The position numbers and the translations under genes were made by a program. Of a stretch of DNA of 40,672 bases, positions 31,501 through 40,341 are shown in pieces (position 1 is the stretch's first letter; each line of letters begins with the position of its first letter). This stretch comes from Aquificota bacterium (GTDB lineage Bacteria; Thermosulfidibacterota; Thermosulfidibacteria; Thermosulfidibacterales; B14-G1), in the NCBI GenBank assembly GCA_015486105.1, contig WFSI01000090.1:1-40672 (forward strand). Reading direction: 5' to 3'. The notes beneath the pieces were generated by a model. The model made no database searches and was not told the origin of the DNA. It saw nothing but the letters and a program-made list of their open reading frames with translations.

Positions 31501-32671
31501 ACCTCTCATACATAAGTTTATGGTAAATAAAGGGTTTGAAAAGTTCCAAAGCCATAACCTTGGGCAAACCACACTGGTTAAGCCTCAACTTAGGGCCTAC
31601 TGCGATGACACTCCTCCCTGAAAAGTCCACCCTTTTACCCAGAAGGTTCTGCCTGAAGCGTCCCTGCTTCCCCCTCAGGGCATCAGAAAGGGATTTAAGG
31701 GGACGACCACTTTGACCCTTGATGGGCCGGGCCATTCTGCCATTATCAAAAAGGGCATCTACGGCCTCTTGGAGCATCCTCTTTTCGTTTCGGACAATAA
31801 TCTCAGGGGCCTTCAGCTCTAAGAGCCTGCTAAGCCTGTTATTTCTATTGATTACCCTTCGATAAAGATCGTTCAAATCACTGGTGGCAAACCTACCTCC
31901 ATCCAAAGGTACCAAAGGCCTAAGATCCGGGGGAATAACGGGGATCACCTCTAATATCATCCACTCAGGCCGGTTTCCCGACTCTCTAAAAGCCTCTACC
32001 ACCTTGAGACGGCGGATAATATCCCTTTCCGTCTGTTTGGAACCTGTGGCATCGAGCTTAACTCTCAAGTCATGAGAAAGCTCCTCCAGGTCTATCTTTT
32101 TAAGAAGGTCCCGGACAGCCTCAGCTCCCATCCTGGCATCAAAGGCGTTGCCAAACTCATCTTTGTAAGCCTTGTGCTTATGCTCCGAGAGAATCTCCTT
32201 TTCCTTGAGGGGGGTCTTACCAGGGTCCACCACTATGTAAGAATCATAGTAAAGAACCCTCTCCAGATCCTTCATAGAGATCCCCAAAAGAAGGCCTATC
32301 TTGCTGGGCAAAACCTTTACATACCAGATGTGGGCCACAGGAGCAGCCAACTCAATATGGCCCATACGCTCCCTCCTGACCCTGCTGGAAGTCACTTCCA
32401 CACCGCATTTATCACAGACGATACCCCGATGCTTTATTTTTTTGTACTTTCCGCAGAGGCACTCCCAATCCTTTATAGGGCCAAAGATTCTGGCACAGAA
32501 TAGGCCATCCTTCTCAGGCTTGAAGGTCCTGTAATTGATAGTCTCGGGCTTCTTTACCTCTCCCCTAGACCAAGAACGAATAACCTCAGGGGAAGCCAGT
32601 TTAAGGCGTATTGCCTCAATATCATTGGGATCCTTGGGCTTCTCAAAAAGCTCCAAAATGTCGTCCAACAC
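28568..32671 (-). CDS. rpoC: RNA polymerase beta' subunit
   Basis: Beta' subunit, 1367 residues. The N-terminal zinc ribbon is CLCGKYK...VCDKCG (Cys71, Cys73, Cys86, Cys89), the catalytic Mg2+ loop is NADFDGD (around residue 460), and the second zinc site [11 protein letters not shown] and trigger loop [20 protein letters not shown] are present. A beta'-insertion like that of proteobacteria sits in the trigger-loop region. The start is GTG at 32671 with AGGAGG 7 nt upstream. An 83-nt spacer with two hairpins separates it from rpoB. The subunits are separate genes, not fused. Confidence 0.98.
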   Translation of the reverse strand: MLDDILELFEKPKDPNDIEAIRLKLASPEVIRSWSRGEVKKPETINYRTFKPEKDGLFCARIFGPIKDWECLCGKYKKIKHRGIVCDKCGVEVTSSRVRRERMGHIELAAPVAHIWYVKVLPSKIGLLLGISMKDLERVLYYDSYIVVDPGKTPLKEKEILSEHKHKAYKDEFGNAFDARMGAEAVRDLLKKIDLEELSHDLRVKLDATGSKQTERDIIRRLKVVEAFRESGNRPEWMILEVIPVIPPDLRPLVPLDGGRFATSDLNDLYRRVINRNNRLSRLLELKAPEIIVRNEKRMLQEAVDALFDNGRMARPIKGQSGRPLKSLSDALRGKQGRFRQNLLGKRVDFSGRSVIAVGPKLRLNQCGLPKVMALELFKPFIYHKLMYERCVAPTLKAAKKMVEKGEPEVWDALDEVVKEHPVLLNRAPTLHRPSIQAFEPVLVEGKAIRIHPLVCTPFNADFDGDQMAVHVPLSYEAQAESSLLILASHNILSPAHGKPLTYPTQDIVLGCYYLTKPRAGSKGEGKVFANPQEVVLAYDEGMVGLQARIKVRLAGRLYDTTVGRVILYEIVPPEIPFDMVNQVVDKKVLQRLVMESVKRVGNPRTIKFLDDLKNLGFYQATRSGISISVDDMEIPPTKGEVVERTFEEALDVADQHLHGFITRGEKYNKVVGLWAQATEEVTQEMMDNLRRKDLGIMEEQGYNTDGTPKEFNSIYTMADSGARGGTSQIRQLAGMRGLMAKPSGEIIETPITSNFREGLTVLQYFVSTHGARKGLADTALKTANAGYLTRKLVDVSHAEIIVEEDCGTIDGIYVEPVVEGGEIIESLSDRVVGRISLEDIQDPFSEGDEYIVRAGEEIDEEKAKRIEESGIRRVAIRSVLTCECKSGICATCYGRDLATGKRVALGEAVGVIAAQSIGEPGTQLTMRTFHIGGTATVFEVSSHETKTQGFVKYHNVRTLTNKEGDLVVMNRNGEVKVVDDKGKERESYPVTYGAILKVKDGVQVKPGELLVTWDPYSIPILSEVKGRVKFGDIIEGITMKEEVDEVSGMAQRVVTEFKEEKRLPRVSIKDESNKTIGRYPLPAGAHIMVNEGDTVSAGDIVAKIPRETAKTKDITGGLPKVIQLFEARKGKDKAIITEIDGEVEIGSMVRGKRKVIIRGEHETREYLIPRAQTIVVRTGDYVRAGEPLVDGTVDPHDILEILGVKALQKYLVDEVQKVYRLQGVEINDKHIEVIVRQMLRRVRVDDPGDTRFLPGDEMNRFEFEEENQRVMEEGGRPAVGRVLLQGIAKAALYSESFISAASFQETTKVLTEAAIAGRLDPLRGLKENVILGRLVPAGTGVEEYRDTEVRIKREFVPKEEPLDSEE

Positions 32672-32684
32672 TTCTACACCTCCT

Positions 32685-32701
32685 GGGAGGGGTTCCCTCC
32701 C
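32685..32701 (-). promoter_or_regulatory. GC-rich hairpin at the rpoC ribosome site
   Basis: A 7-bp perfect stem (GGGAGGG / CCCTCCC) with a 3-nt loop ends three bases before the AGGAGG of rpoC. A second, weaker hairpin lies at 32722-32742 (8 bp with one G-U). They could influence RNA stability or translation of rpoC relative to rpoB; there is no T-tract, so it is not a terminator. Function is inferred. Confidence 0.45.
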
Positions 32702-32754
32702 CTAAGCCTTACCACTGCCCCTTCTCCCCTTAAAGGAGAGAATAGCCCAAACAT

Positions 32755-35700
32755 TTACTCTTCTCCTCTCCTTTTCTTTTCCATCACGTCTACATCTATA
32801 CACAGTCCTTGAAGTTCCTTCACCAGTACCCTGAAGGACTCAGGAATACCTACCTCTATAGCAGGATTTCCCTTCACAATCGCCTGGTACATCCTGTTTC
32901 TGCCCGCCACATCATCAGACTTGACAGTAAGCACCTCCTGGAGAGTATGAGCCGCTCCATGTGCCTCCAAAGCCCAAACCTCCATCTCTCCAAGCCTCTG
33001 GCCTCCAAAATGGGCCTTTCCACCCAAAGGCTGCTGGGTGACTAAAGAGTAGGGACCCGTGGACCTAGCATGAACCTTCTCCTCCACTAAATGATGCAGT
33101 TTCAGCATATAGATGTAGCCTACAGTAACTGTCTGATCAAATGGCTCACCGGTTCTGCCATCGTAGAGACGGGCCCTCCCTGTAACAGGCAACCCAGCCT
33201 CTTTAAGAAAAGCCTTGATCTCTGCCTCATGAGCCCCATCAAAAACAGGGGAGGCCATAGGCACTCCTTCTTTGGCCAGTTTCTTTCCCAAAGCTACAAC
33301 CTCATCATCGGTAAGCCCCTTCAAGAAAGCGTCCTTGGGGGCATAGATGCGCTTTAACTCTCTTCTGAGCCCTCTCACCAAGCCATCTCGGGCCTTTTCA
33401 AGGATGTCACCCAATCTTTTACCCATACCAGCAGCAGCCCACCCTAAATGGGTTTCCAAGATCTGACCCAGGTTCATGCGACTGGGCACTCCCAAAGGAT
33501 TCAACACTATCTCCACAGGGGTCCCATCTGACAGAAAAGGCATATCCTCTTCCTTCAGGATCTTAGAAATGACCCCCTTGTTCCCGTGACGCCCAGCCAT
33601 CTTATCACCCACCTGGAGCTTCCTCTTCTGGGCAACATAAACCTTCACTCGCTTTAAGACCCCAGGAGGCAACTCATCAGGCCTCTGCAACTTATCCAAA
33701 GCCTCCCCTTTCAGAATCTTGGTGCGCTCAATCTCCCCATTGGTACGCTGAATAATCTCCTGCCACCTTCCCTCTTCCTTGGGGGGAAGTTCCACCTTTA
33801 CATTCCTCAAATAGTATGGAGGAAGAATCCCCAAAACCTGAGAAGTGATGGTACCACCCTTTTTAACTAACACTTCCCCTGTCTTGGGGTCTTTCACCTC
33901 TGATCCTACCTTCTTACCCTCTAAAAGAAGCTTTAGACCTTGTGCCTCCTCCTCCCATATAATCTCCATCCTATCCTGAAACTCAGCCTCTAAACGCTCC
34001 TTCTCCTCCTCATCCTGAAGATCTTTTGCTGGATAATAACCCAAGGTCTTCCTAGTGAAGATCCTCACATCCATAACTATCCCTTCCACACCAGGGGGCA
34101 CCCTTAAGGACGTATCCTTCACCTCTCGGGCTTTCTCACCAAATATAGCCCTGAGAAGTTTCTCCTCAGGGGTCAGATACTGCTCTCCTTTAGGTGTCAC
34201 CTTACCCACCAAGATGTCACCAGCATTAACCCGGGTTCCTATTCTTACAATGCCAGCATCATCCAAATCCTTTAGAGCCTCTGATCCAAGATTGGGGATA
34301 TCCCTGGTGATCTCCTCTGGTCCCAACTTGGTATCCCGAGCTTCAGCCTCAAAAACCTCTATGTGAATAGAGGTATAGGTGTCTTCCTTGACCAATTTCT
34401 GACTCACCAAGATAGCGTCTTCGAAGTTATACCCGCCCCAAGGTATAAAAGCCACCAATATGTTCTTCCCTAAGGCCAACTCGCCATCATGGGTAGAGGC
34501 TCCATCGGCAACAACCTCCCCCGCCTTTATCCTCTGACTCTTCCTAACTATGGGCCTATGATTGAAGCAAGTCCCCTGATTAGAGCGCTGAAACTTGGAG
34601 AGGCGGTAAAGATCCATACCTCCACCAGCCTCTTCATCCACCATGACAATAACTCTGCTGGAGTCCACGCTTTTCACCACCCCAGGACGACGAGCCACCA
34701 CCATCACTCCCGAATCCAAGGCCACCCTCCTCTCCATACCTGTTCCCACCAAAGGGGCCTGGGAACGCAAAAGAGGTACCGACTGACGCTGCATGTTGCA
34801 ACCCATAAGAGCCCTATTAGCGTCGTCATGTTCTAGGAAGGGAATGAGGGCAGCAGATACAGAGACCAATTGCTTAGGGGACACGTCCATAAAATCCACC
34901 TCCTCAGGAGGCACGGTGACAAATTCCCCCTTCTTTCTTGAGGATACCCTTTCCTTGAGAAACCTCCCCTCATCATCAACAGGGGCGTTGGCCTGAGCTA
35001 TAGTATACCTCTCCTCCTCAAAGGCCGTAAGGTAAACCACCTCTTTAGTAACTCTACCATCTACCACCTTCATGTAAGGTGTCTCAATGAAACCAAAGCG
35101 ATTCACTCGGGCATAAACGGATAAAGAGGTAATAAGCCCAATATTAGGCCCTTCAGGGGTCTCAATGGGACAAATCCTCCCATAGTGAGAAGGGTGAACA
35201 TCTCTCACCTCAAATCCCGCCCTCTCCCGAGTAAGCCCACCAGGCCCCAAAGCGCTGAGACGCCTTTTATGGGTCACCTCGGAAAGGGGATTAGTCTGAT
35301 CCATAAACTGAGATAACTGACCACTGGAGAAAAAGCTCTTCACCACCGCAGAGAAGGGCTTAGCCGACATAAGATCGTTTGGCATCATAGACTCCACATC
35401 CTCAATGCTCATCTTCTCCCTGATAGCCCTCTGGATCCGTACCAGCCCCGCTCGAAGTTGGTTCTCTAAAAGCTCCCCTACGGCCCTGATCCTCCTGTTG
35501 CCCAAATGATCAATGTCGTCCACCTGCTCATGACCCAATCTGAGGCGCATCATATACTTCACTATGGCAATAATATCCTCGTTCCTGAGAATCCGTACCG
35601 AGAGAGGCACCTTATCATCAGAGAATCCCAGCTTTCTGTTGATCTTGAGCCTACCCACCTCGGATAGATCAAAACGATCGGGATCAAAGAAAAGGCGATG

Positions 35701-36939
35701 AAAAAACTCCTTAGCCACCTCAGGGGTAGGAGGCTCTCCAGGGCGCATCTTCTTGTAAACCTCTTTCTGGGCCTCTTCAGGGGTCTTGGCCCTATCCTGA
35801 GCTAAGGCTTCCCTAACTGAAGGATCCACACTGTCCCCTTCTAAAACCACCACCTCCACCTCTTCCACATGAAGACGAAGGTGTTCCAGTTTCTCCGGAG
35901 TGATGGTCTCATTACACTGGATCCATACCTCTCCCGTCTCTGGATCAGCTACATCATGGGCCATCACCTTGCCATACAACTCATCCTCAGTAAGGGGAAT
36001 AGAAGCAAGACCTGCAGACAAAATACGCTTGAAAGCGGCTTGTGTCACCTTTCTCCCCGCCCTGACAAGAACATCTCCGGTTTTGGGATCCACCACATCG
36101 GCACTCACCCTCTGACCGATGAGACTTTCCCTGACCTCCCTCAAAAAGGTCTTCCCCTTATCCCGTATATAAATCTTCTCAATGTCGTAGAACTCCCTAA
36201 GGATCTCCTCGGGAGACATACCCACTGCCAAAAGGAGGGTGCTTATAAGGAACTTCCGTCTTTTATCTATCTTAACATAGAGAAAACCTTTGGCATCGTA
36301 CTCAAAGTCCAACCAAGACCCCCTATAGGGGATCACCCTACCTAAAATAGAGGGTTTGCTTCCCGAAGCAGATCGGAGCTCCTCAAAAACCACACCGGGG
36401 GAGCGATGAAGCTGACTCACCACCACCCTTTCCACACCATTTATGATAAAGGTGGAATTCTCCGTCATGAGGGGAATCTCCCCCAGAAAGACCTTCTGCT
36501 CCCTCATATCCCTAACGGAAAGGCCACCGGTGTTTTCATCTTTATCAAAAACAATAAGCCTCAAAAGGATTCTCAAAGGCGCACTGTAGGTGAGGGCCTT
36601 CTCTTTACATTCCTCAACGGTATACTTGGGAACTGTCCAAACCTTTTGGCCACACCGGTCACACACCACATTGGGGCCACCTAAGCCTTTAAACTCCCCA
36701 CAATCGCACCGCCAACGGCCTATCTCATAGCCCAAATACTCCAGCTTTGCCGTCCCTGTGAAATCCTCGATGGGGAAAACGTGGCGAAAAACCGCCTCAA
36801 GCCCTACATCCTCCCTTTCATGGGGTAAAGTACCAGCCTGAAGAAAGGCGGCGTAGGACTCCTCTTGAAGTTCCAAAAGATAGGGAGGTTCTATTATCTC
36901 CTTAATCTTTGAAAAATCTTTCCTTTCCCTTCTTATCAT
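32755..36939 (-). CDS. rpoB: RNA polymerase beta subunit with an extra RpoC-like Cys4 ribbon
   Basis: Beta subunit, 1394 residues (E. coli 1342). The conserved [60 protein letters not shown] and [12 protein letters not shown] segments are all present. Rifampicin-contact residues match sensitive enzymes (Gln544, Asp547, His557, Arg560, Ser562). Between residues 75 and 103, where E. coli runs straight from YRLG to the PVFDVQEC strand, an additional segment holds Cys78, Cys80, Cys93 and Cys96 with the spacing of the RpoC zinc ribbon. Three copies of a DPxTGEV-type hairpin motif lie at 284-299, 332-347 and 1017-1032. ATG at 36939 after GGGAGGAGC. Confidence 0.98.
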   Translation of the reverse strand: MIRRERKDFSKIKEIIEPPYLLELQEESYAAFLQAGTLPHEREDVGLEAVFRHVFPIEDFTGTAKLEYLGYEIGRWRCDCGEFKGLGGPNVVCDRCGQKVWTVPKYTVEECKEKALTYSAPLRILLRLIVFDKDENTGGLSVRDMREQKVFLGEIPLMTENSTFIINGVERVVVSQLHRSPGVVFEELRSASGSKPSILGRVIPYRGSWLDFEYDAKGFLYVKIDKRRKFLISTLLLAVGMSPEEILREFYDIEKIYIRDKGKTFLREVRESLIGQRVSADVVDPKTGDVLVRAGRKVTQAAFKRILSAGLASIPLTEDELYGKVMAHDVADPETGEVWIQCNETITPEKLEHLRLHVEEVEVVVLEGDSVDPSVREALAQDRAKTPEEAQKEVYKKMRPGEPPTPEVAKEFFHRLFFDPDRFDLSEVGRLKINRKLGFSDDKVPLSVRILRNEDIIAIVKYMMRLRLGHEQVDDIDHLGNRRIRAVGELLENQLRAGLVRIQRAIREKMSIEDVESMMPNDLMSAKPFSAVVKSFFSSGQLSQFMDQTNPLSEVTHKRRLSALGPGGLTRERAGFEVRDVHPSHYGRICPIETPEGPNIGLITSLSVYARVNRFGFIETPYMKVVDGRVTKEVVYLTAFEEERYTIAQANAPVDDEGRFLKERVSSRKKGEFVTVPPEEVDFMDVSPKQLVSVSAALIPFLEHDDANRALMGCNMQRQSVPLLRSQAPLVGTGMERRVALDSGVMVVARRPGVVKSVDSSRVIVMVDEEAGGGMDLYRLSKFQRSNQGTCFNHRPIVRKSQRIKAGEVVADGASTHDGELALGKNILVAFIPWGGYNFEDAILVSQKLVKEDTYTSIHIEVFEAEARDTKLGPEEITRDIPNLGSEALKDLDDAGIVRIGTRVNAGDILVGKVTPKGEQYLTPEEKLLRAIFGEKAREVKDTSLRVPPGVEGIVMDVRIFTRKTLGYYPAKDLQDEEEKERLEAEFQDRMEIIWEEEAQGLKLLLEGKKVGSEVKDPKTGEVLVKKGGTITSQVLGILPPYYLRNVKVELPPKEEGRWQEIIQRTNGEIERTKILKGEALDKLQRPDELPPGVLKRVKVYVAQKRKLQVGDKMAGRHGNKGVISKILKEEDMPFLSDGTPVEIVLNPLGVPSRMNLGQILETHLGWAAAGMGKRLGDILEKARDGLVRGLRRELKRIYAPKDAFLKGLTDDEVVALGKKLAKEGVPMASPVFDGAHEAEIKAFLKEAGLPVTGRARLYDGRTGEPFDQTVTVGYIYMLKLHHLVEEKVHARSTGPYSLVTQQPLGGKAHFGGQRLGEMEVWALEAHGAAHTLQEVLTVKSDDVAGRNRMYQAIVKGNPAIEVGIPESFRVLVKELQGLCIDVDVMEKKRRGEE
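36631..36717 (-). other. Cys4 ribbon segment inside rpoB
   Basis: Encodes RpoB residues 75-103 including CDCGEFK and [10 protein letters not shown]. Pattern Cys-x-Cys-Gly-x-aromatic-Lys ... Val-Cys-Asp-basic-Cys-Gly-x2-Val, the same as RpoC residues 71-93 in this genome (CLCGKYK ... VCDKCGVEV). A zinc-binding ribbon is inferred from the cysteine pattern; E. coli beta has no cysteines at this place. Confidence 0.8.
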
Positions 36940-36964
36940 GCTCCTCCCTCATAATGGAGAATAA

Positions 36965-36995
36965 GAGGTGGCTTGGGAGCTTCCCAAGCCACCTC
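36965..36995 (-). terminator. Attenuator/terminator between rplL and rpoB
   Basis: A perfect 14-bp stem (GAGGTGGCTTGGGA and its complement) with a 3-nt loop occupies the 70-nt rplL-rpoB spacer. On the minus strand it is followed by TTATTCTCC, an imperfect T-tract. In E. coli an attenuator at this spot lets only part of the rplJL transcripts continue into rpoBC; the same role is inferred, since L7/L12 is needed in several-fold excess of polymerase. Confidence 0.72.
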
Positions 36996-37009
36996 GGTAT
37001 GACCTAACA

Positions 37010-37396
37010 CTAACTAAGCTCCACAGTGGCTCCAACTTCTTCCAGCTGGGCCTTGAGCTTCTCCGCCTCTTCCTTAGATACCCCTTCCTTCACAGGCTTG
37101 GGCACCCCCTCTACCAGCTCTTTGGCCTCTTTGAGACCCAAACCAGTAATAGCCCTGACCACCTTAATCACCTGGATCTTTTGGGAACCAAAGTCCTTGA
37201 GAATAACGTCAAACTCCGTCTTCTCTTCAGCAAGAGGAGTCTCACCAACTCCGCCAGCAGGAGCAGCGGCCACAGCCACAGGAGCCGCTGCTGATACCCC
37301 AAAACGCTCTTCCAACTCTTTTACCAACTCAGAGAGTTCCAACACACTCATACTCTCTATATACTTGATCACATCCTCTTTGGTGATCTCCGCCAT
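37010..37396 (-). CDS. rplL: Ribosomal protein L7/L12
   Basis: bL12, 128 residues, the multi-copy stalk protein that recruits translation GTPases. N-terminal dimerisation domain (about 1-35), Ala/Pro/Gly-rich hinge (about 36-55), and the globular domain with [13 protein letters not shown] and [20 protein letters not shown]. The start is 2 nt after rplJ with AGGAGG upstream, favouring strong independent initiation as well as coupling. Confidence 0.97.
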   Translation of the reverse strand: MAEITKEDVIKYIESMSVLELSELVKELEERFGVSAAAPVAVAAAPAGGVGETPLAEEKTEFDVILKDFGSQKIQVIKVVRAITGLGLKEAKELVEGVPKPVKEGVSKEEAEKLKAQLEEVGATVELS

Positions 37397-37398
37397 AC

Positions 37399-37941
37399 TT
37401 AAGCCTCCTTCTCCTTTTTCTCTGCAATACTGTTTAATACATTGAGCAGCCCCCTGAGATTGGCTGCCAAAACATTTACCAAGCCAGAAACCGGACTGTT
37501 AAGGGTCACCAAGAGAATAGACAGAAGGATATCTCTGGTGGGCAGCCTACTGAGTTCCTCCACGCCTTCAGGTCCAAAGATTTTTCCTTCCACCATGCCA
37601 CCTTTAAGCTTTAGAGCATCTGCCTCCAGAGCAAACTTCACCAACACTTTGGCCGTCTCGACAGGATCCTGATACCCAAATACCAAAGCTGTAGGTCCTT
37701 TAAAGAGATCAGATGCCTGGGATAAAGATGTACCCTCTGAGGCCCTCGAGGCCAAGGTGTTCTTCACCACCTTCAATTCAGATTGGGCGCCCTTTAACCT
37801 CCTCCTAAGCACCACCATCTCTTCAGCGGTGAGCCCACAAAAATCTACCAAAAGTGCAGCCTGGGAAGAGAGAAGCTTTTCCCTAATCCCATCTACTATG
37901 GCCTGTTTTCTGGCCAGGGTCTTCCTACGAGTTTCCAGCAT
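37399..37941 (-). CDS. rplJ: Ribosomal protein L10
   Basis: uL10, 180 residues, base of the L12 stalk; the L10(L12) complex represses its own mRNA in E. coli. [14 protein letters not shown] and [20 protein letters not shown] are typical. The ATG at 37941 is chosen, with AAAGGGA about 10 nt upstream; a TTG three codons earlier sits against that site. A 118-nt leader after rplA carries a probable L10-binding element. Confidence 0.95.
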   Translation of the reverse strand: MLETRRKTLARKQAIVDGIREKLLSSQAALLVDFCGLTAEEMVVLRRRLKGAQSELKVVKNTLASRASEGTSLSQASDLFKGPTALVFGYQDPVETAKVLVKFALEADALKLKGGMVEGKIFGPEGVEELSRLPTRDILLSILLVTLNSPVSGLVNVLAANLRGLLNVLNSIAEKKEKEA

Positions 37942-38059
37942 TTCCGTCAATCCCTTTCACCCCCTTCTTCTGTATGTTGCTGGGGGAATCCAACCGGTCT
38001 CCACGGGCGTGACAATCCTTTAAACCAAACCGGTACCCGTTCTCTCTGACCAGACAGTC
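37942..38059 (-). promoter_or_regulatory. Probable L10 leader (autoregulatory mRNA element)
   Basis: The rplA-rplJ spacer holds, on the minus strand, CCGTGGAGACCGGTTGG (within about 37990-38010), closely similar to the CCGTCGAAGACCGCAGG core of the E. coli L10 leader as I remember it. An ACGGG/CCCGT pairing (38036-38040 with 38003-38007) closes a loop next to it. L10(L12) repression of rplJL translation is inferred. Confidence 0.6.
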
Positions 38060-38770
38060 TCACGACCTAATTTCCTCCAGGGCCTGGTTAGGATCCACCT
38101 TGACACTGGGACCCATGGTAGGAGAAAGGGCAATGCTCCTAAAATAGGTGCCTTTAGCTGCAGAGGGCTTGGCTCTCCAAAGGGCATCAAGGATAGCTTT
38201 AGCGTTTTCATAGAGCTGTTCCTCTAAAAAGGATGCCTTGCCAATGGGAACATGGATGTTGGCCCCCTTGTCCACCCTGAAATCCACCTTACCAGCCTTG
38301 ATCTCCTTTACGGCCTTGCCCACGTCAAAGGTAACCGTACCAGTCTTGGGATTTGGCATAAGTCCCCTTGGTCCCAAAACACGCCCCAACTTGCCCACCT
38401 GACTCATCATGTCCGGTGTAGCCACGGCCTTATCAAAGTCCAGCCATCCTTCCTTCTGGATCTTCTCCACCAGATCCTCAGCTCCCACATAATCAGCCCC
38501 TGCCTCCAAAGCCTCCTTCTCTTTATCCCCTTTGGCAAAGACCAAGACCCTTACAGCCTTACCCGTGCCGTGGGGAAGGGTGACTGAACCCCTGACCATC
38601 TGGTCGGCGTGGCGCGGATCCACCCCCAGTCTTGCAGACAGCTCGATGGTTTCATCAAACTTGGCTGTAGCAAGCTTCTTCATCAGCTCCACTGCCTCCC
38701 ACAAACTATGCCGCTTATCGGCGGTTACTGACTTCTTTAGTTCCTCGTATCTTTTCCCTCTCTTCGGCAT
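38060..38770 (-). CDS. rplA: Ribosomal protein L1
   Basis: uL1, 236 residues, forms the L1 stalk that moves deacylated tRNA and represses the L11-L1 mRNA in many bacteria. [15 protein letters not shown] at the start, [15 protein letters not shown] and [17 protein letters not shown] are diagnostic. The ATG at 38770 is chosen since GGGAGGCGAGG precedes it; the frame is open further upstream without a site. Confidence 0.97.
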   Translation of the reverse strand: MPKRGKRYEELKKSVTADKRHSLWEAVELMKKLATAKFDETIELSARLGVDPRHADQMVRGSVTLPHGTGKAVRVLVFAKGDKEKEALEAGADYVGAEDLVEKIQKEGWLDFDKAVATPDMMSQVGKLGRVLGPRGLMPNPKTGTVTFDVGKAVKEIKAGKVDFRVDKGANIHVPIGKASFLEEQLYENAKAILDALWRAKPSAAKGTYFRSIALSPTMGPSVKVDPNQALEEIRS

Positions 38771-38795
38771 CCTCGCCTCCCACTCCTTCCGTGGT

Positions 38796-38876
38796 AAGTA
38801 TCCAACCCCCCATTCCCAAAGGGATAATACTTCCAAAGGCAAAAGAAGAGGGGAAATTGCACAACACCCCTTCTTC
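38796..38876 (-). promoter_or_regulatory. Structured rplK-rplA spacer (attenuator-like hairpin and nested stem)
   Basis: In the 125-nt spacer the minus strand can form a 9-bp stem with one bulge (38867-38876 with 38845-38853) followed by four T residues, and then a nested structure: AAGTAT/ATACTT (38827-38832 with 38796-38801) around TCCC-TTT-GGGA. The first resembles a weak terminator; the second precedes the rplA ribosome site and might be an L1-binding or translational control site. Both functions are inferred from folding by eye. Confidence 0.4.
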
Positions 38877-38895
38877 CTCTCGTCTTTTTGACCGA

Positions 38896-39324
38896 TCAGC
38901 CTTCAACAACCTCTATGCCCATGCTTCTGGCTGTACCCTCTATGATACGAACAGCAGCGTCCAGAACCTCAGCGTTAAGATCGGGCATCTTCTGCTTAGC
39001 TATCTCCTCCACCTGAGAATAAGTTACCTTTCCTACCTTCTCCCTCAAAGGGTCTCCTGCCCCCTTTGCCACCCCGGCAGCCATCTTCAACAGAATAGAG
39101 GCAGGGGGAGTCTTGGTAATAAAGGCAAAGGACCGGTCCTTGTAAACAGTTAGAACCACAGGAATAATAATACCTTGCTTATCCTTGGTCTGTTCATTGA
39201 AGGCTTTGCAAAACTCCATAATATTCACACCATGCTGGCCCAAGGCCGGACCCACAGGAGGAGAAGGGTTGGCCTGTCCCCCAGGGATATGAAGCTTTAT
39301 CTTGGCTATCACCTCTTTTGCCAT
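38896..39324 (-). CDS. rplK: Ribosomal protein L11
   Basis: uL11, 142 residues, in the GTPase-associated centre; binding region of thiostrepton and RelA-dependent sensing. [20 protein letters not shown] with the conserved proline helix, [15 protein letters not shown] and [13 protein letters not shown] are universal. ATG behind AGAGGGGGAGTTTC, 12 nt after nusG. Confidence 0.97.
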   Translation of the reverse strand: MAKEVIAKIKLHIPGGQANPSPPVGPALGQHGVNIMEFCKAFNEQTKDKQGIIIPVVLTVYKDRSFAFITKTPPASILLKMAAGVAKGAGDPLREKVGKVTYSQVEEIAKQKMPDLNAEVLDAAVRIIEGTARSMGIEVVEG

Positions 39325-39336
39325 GAAACTCCCCCT

Positions 39337-39885
39337 CTACAACTTTTCTACCTGCAAAAAATCCAACTCCACGGGAGTAGACCTACCAAAGATACTCACC
39401 ATCACTCTGACTTTCTGCTTCTCCGAATTCACCTCATCTACGACCCCTGTGAAGTTCTCAAAAGGACCCTCTATCACCTTAACATAATCTCCTTTAACAA
39501 ACTCCTTATCACTCTTAGCACCAGCAGTGCTTAGACGCTGAACCACTGCATCTACTTCCTCTTCAGGAACAGGAGTGGGGTGCTTCCCCGAACCCAAGAA
39601 ACCTGTAACCCGAGGGGTGTTTTTAATCAAATACCAAGTCTCATCATCTAAGATCATCTTCACCAATATATAGCCCGGGAAGACCTTTTTACTAACCTTC
39701 CTCCTCTTCCCTTTTTTCAGCTCTACCACATCTCGGGTGGGAACCACTACCTCCTCCACTTTTTCCTGAAGGCCTTGGGCCCTGGCCCTCTCCAAAATAG
39801 ACTGGCGGACCTTGTTCTCAAAACCCGAGTAGGTGTGTACGATATACCATTTGGCTTCGCCGTTACTTGGCTGTTCCCCCACCAT
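39337..39885 (-). CDS. nusG: Transcription antitermination factor NusG
   Basis: Binds RNA polymerase and links it to Rho or to ribosomal S10. 182 residues with NGN domain (WYIVHTYSGFENKVRQ, VFPGYILVKM) and C-terminal KOW domain (GDYVKVIEGPFENFTGVVDE). No extra domain insertion. ATG behind GGAAGGCGGG, 11 nt after secE and 12 nt before rplK. Confidence 0.97.
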   Translation of the reverse strand: MVGEQPSNGEAKWYIVHTYSGFENKVRQSILERARAQGLQEKVEEVVVPTRDVVELKKGKRRKVSKKVFPGYILVKMILDDETWYLIKNTPRVTGFLGSGKHPTPVPEEEVDAVVQRLSTAGAKSDKEFVKGDYVKVIEGPFENFTGVVDEVNSEKQKVRVMVSIFGRSTPVELDFLQVEKL

Positions 39886-39896
39886 CCCGCCTTCCT

Positions 39897-40085
39897 CTAA
39901 AAAGTGAGAAGCTTACTTATAAGTCTGGAGAAGAGAAAGTCAAGCACTCCAAAGTAAAGGGCCACAAAGGCACTGAAAAGGATCACCCCAATGGAAGCTT
40001 GAACGGTTTGTCTCCTGGAGGGAAAGACCACCCTCTTGGTTTCCGATTTAGCTTCCCTAAGAAAGCTCCTAATCTTTTCGAGCAT
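39897..40085 (-). CDS. secE: Preprotein translocase subunit SecE
   Basis: Small translocon subunit, 62 residues with one membrane span (about 36-55), the minimal form as in Gram-positives, not the three-span E. coli form. The conserved amphipathic stretch FLREAKSETKRVVFPSRRQT clamps SecY. The ATG at 40085 is preferred because GGAGAGG sits just upstream; an ATG at 40097 would add four residues but is nearly against the tRNA 3' end and lacks a site. Confidence 0.94.
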   Translation of the reverse strand: MLEKIRSFLREAKSETKRVVFPSRRQTVQASIGVILFSAFVALYFGVLDFLFSRLISKLLTF

Positions 40086-40105
40086 TTGCCTCTCCATATA
40101 AATAA

Positions 40106-40182
40106 TGGCAGGCCAGGAGGGAGTCGAACCCCCAACCACCGGATTTGGAGTCCGGCGCTCTACCAATTCGAGCTACTGGCCT
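40106..40182 (-). tRNA. trnW: tRNA-Trp (CCA)
   Basis: 77 nt with the 3' CCA encoded. Acceptor stem AGGCCAG/CTGGCCT, D-arm with AATTGGTA loop, anticodon stem CCGGA/TCCGG around CTCCAAA (anticodon CCA), five-base variable loop, and T-arm with TTCGACT. Embedded between rpmG (8 nt) and secE, the usual place for tRNA-Trp; it must be cut out of the operon transcript. Confidence 0.97.
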
Positions 40183-40190
40183 GCAAAAAC

Positions 40191-40340
40191 CTACTTCACC
40201 TCGCGGTGGAGGGTGTGTCTACCACACCATTTACAGTACTTCTTCAGCTCCAAACGCTCAGAGGTATTCCTCTTATTCTTGTTGGTGCTGTAGTTCCTCC
40301 TCTTACATTCGGTACAAGCCAGAAGAACCGTTTCTCTCAT
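40191..40340 (-). CDS. rpmG: Ribosomal protein L33 (zinc form)
   Basis: bL33, 49 residues, read directly from the DNA: begins [17 protein letters not shown] and ends RHTLHREVK. Two Cys-x2-Cys pairs (CTEC and CKWC) make the zinc-binding form. The ATG at 40340 lies one base after the upstream tuf stop, so tuf-rpmG are coupled. Position before tRNA-Trp-secE-nusG is canonical. Confidence 0.96.
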   Translation of the reverse strand: MRETVLLACTECKRRNYSTNKNKRNTSERLELKKYCKWCGRHTLHREVK

Positions 40341-40341
40341 T

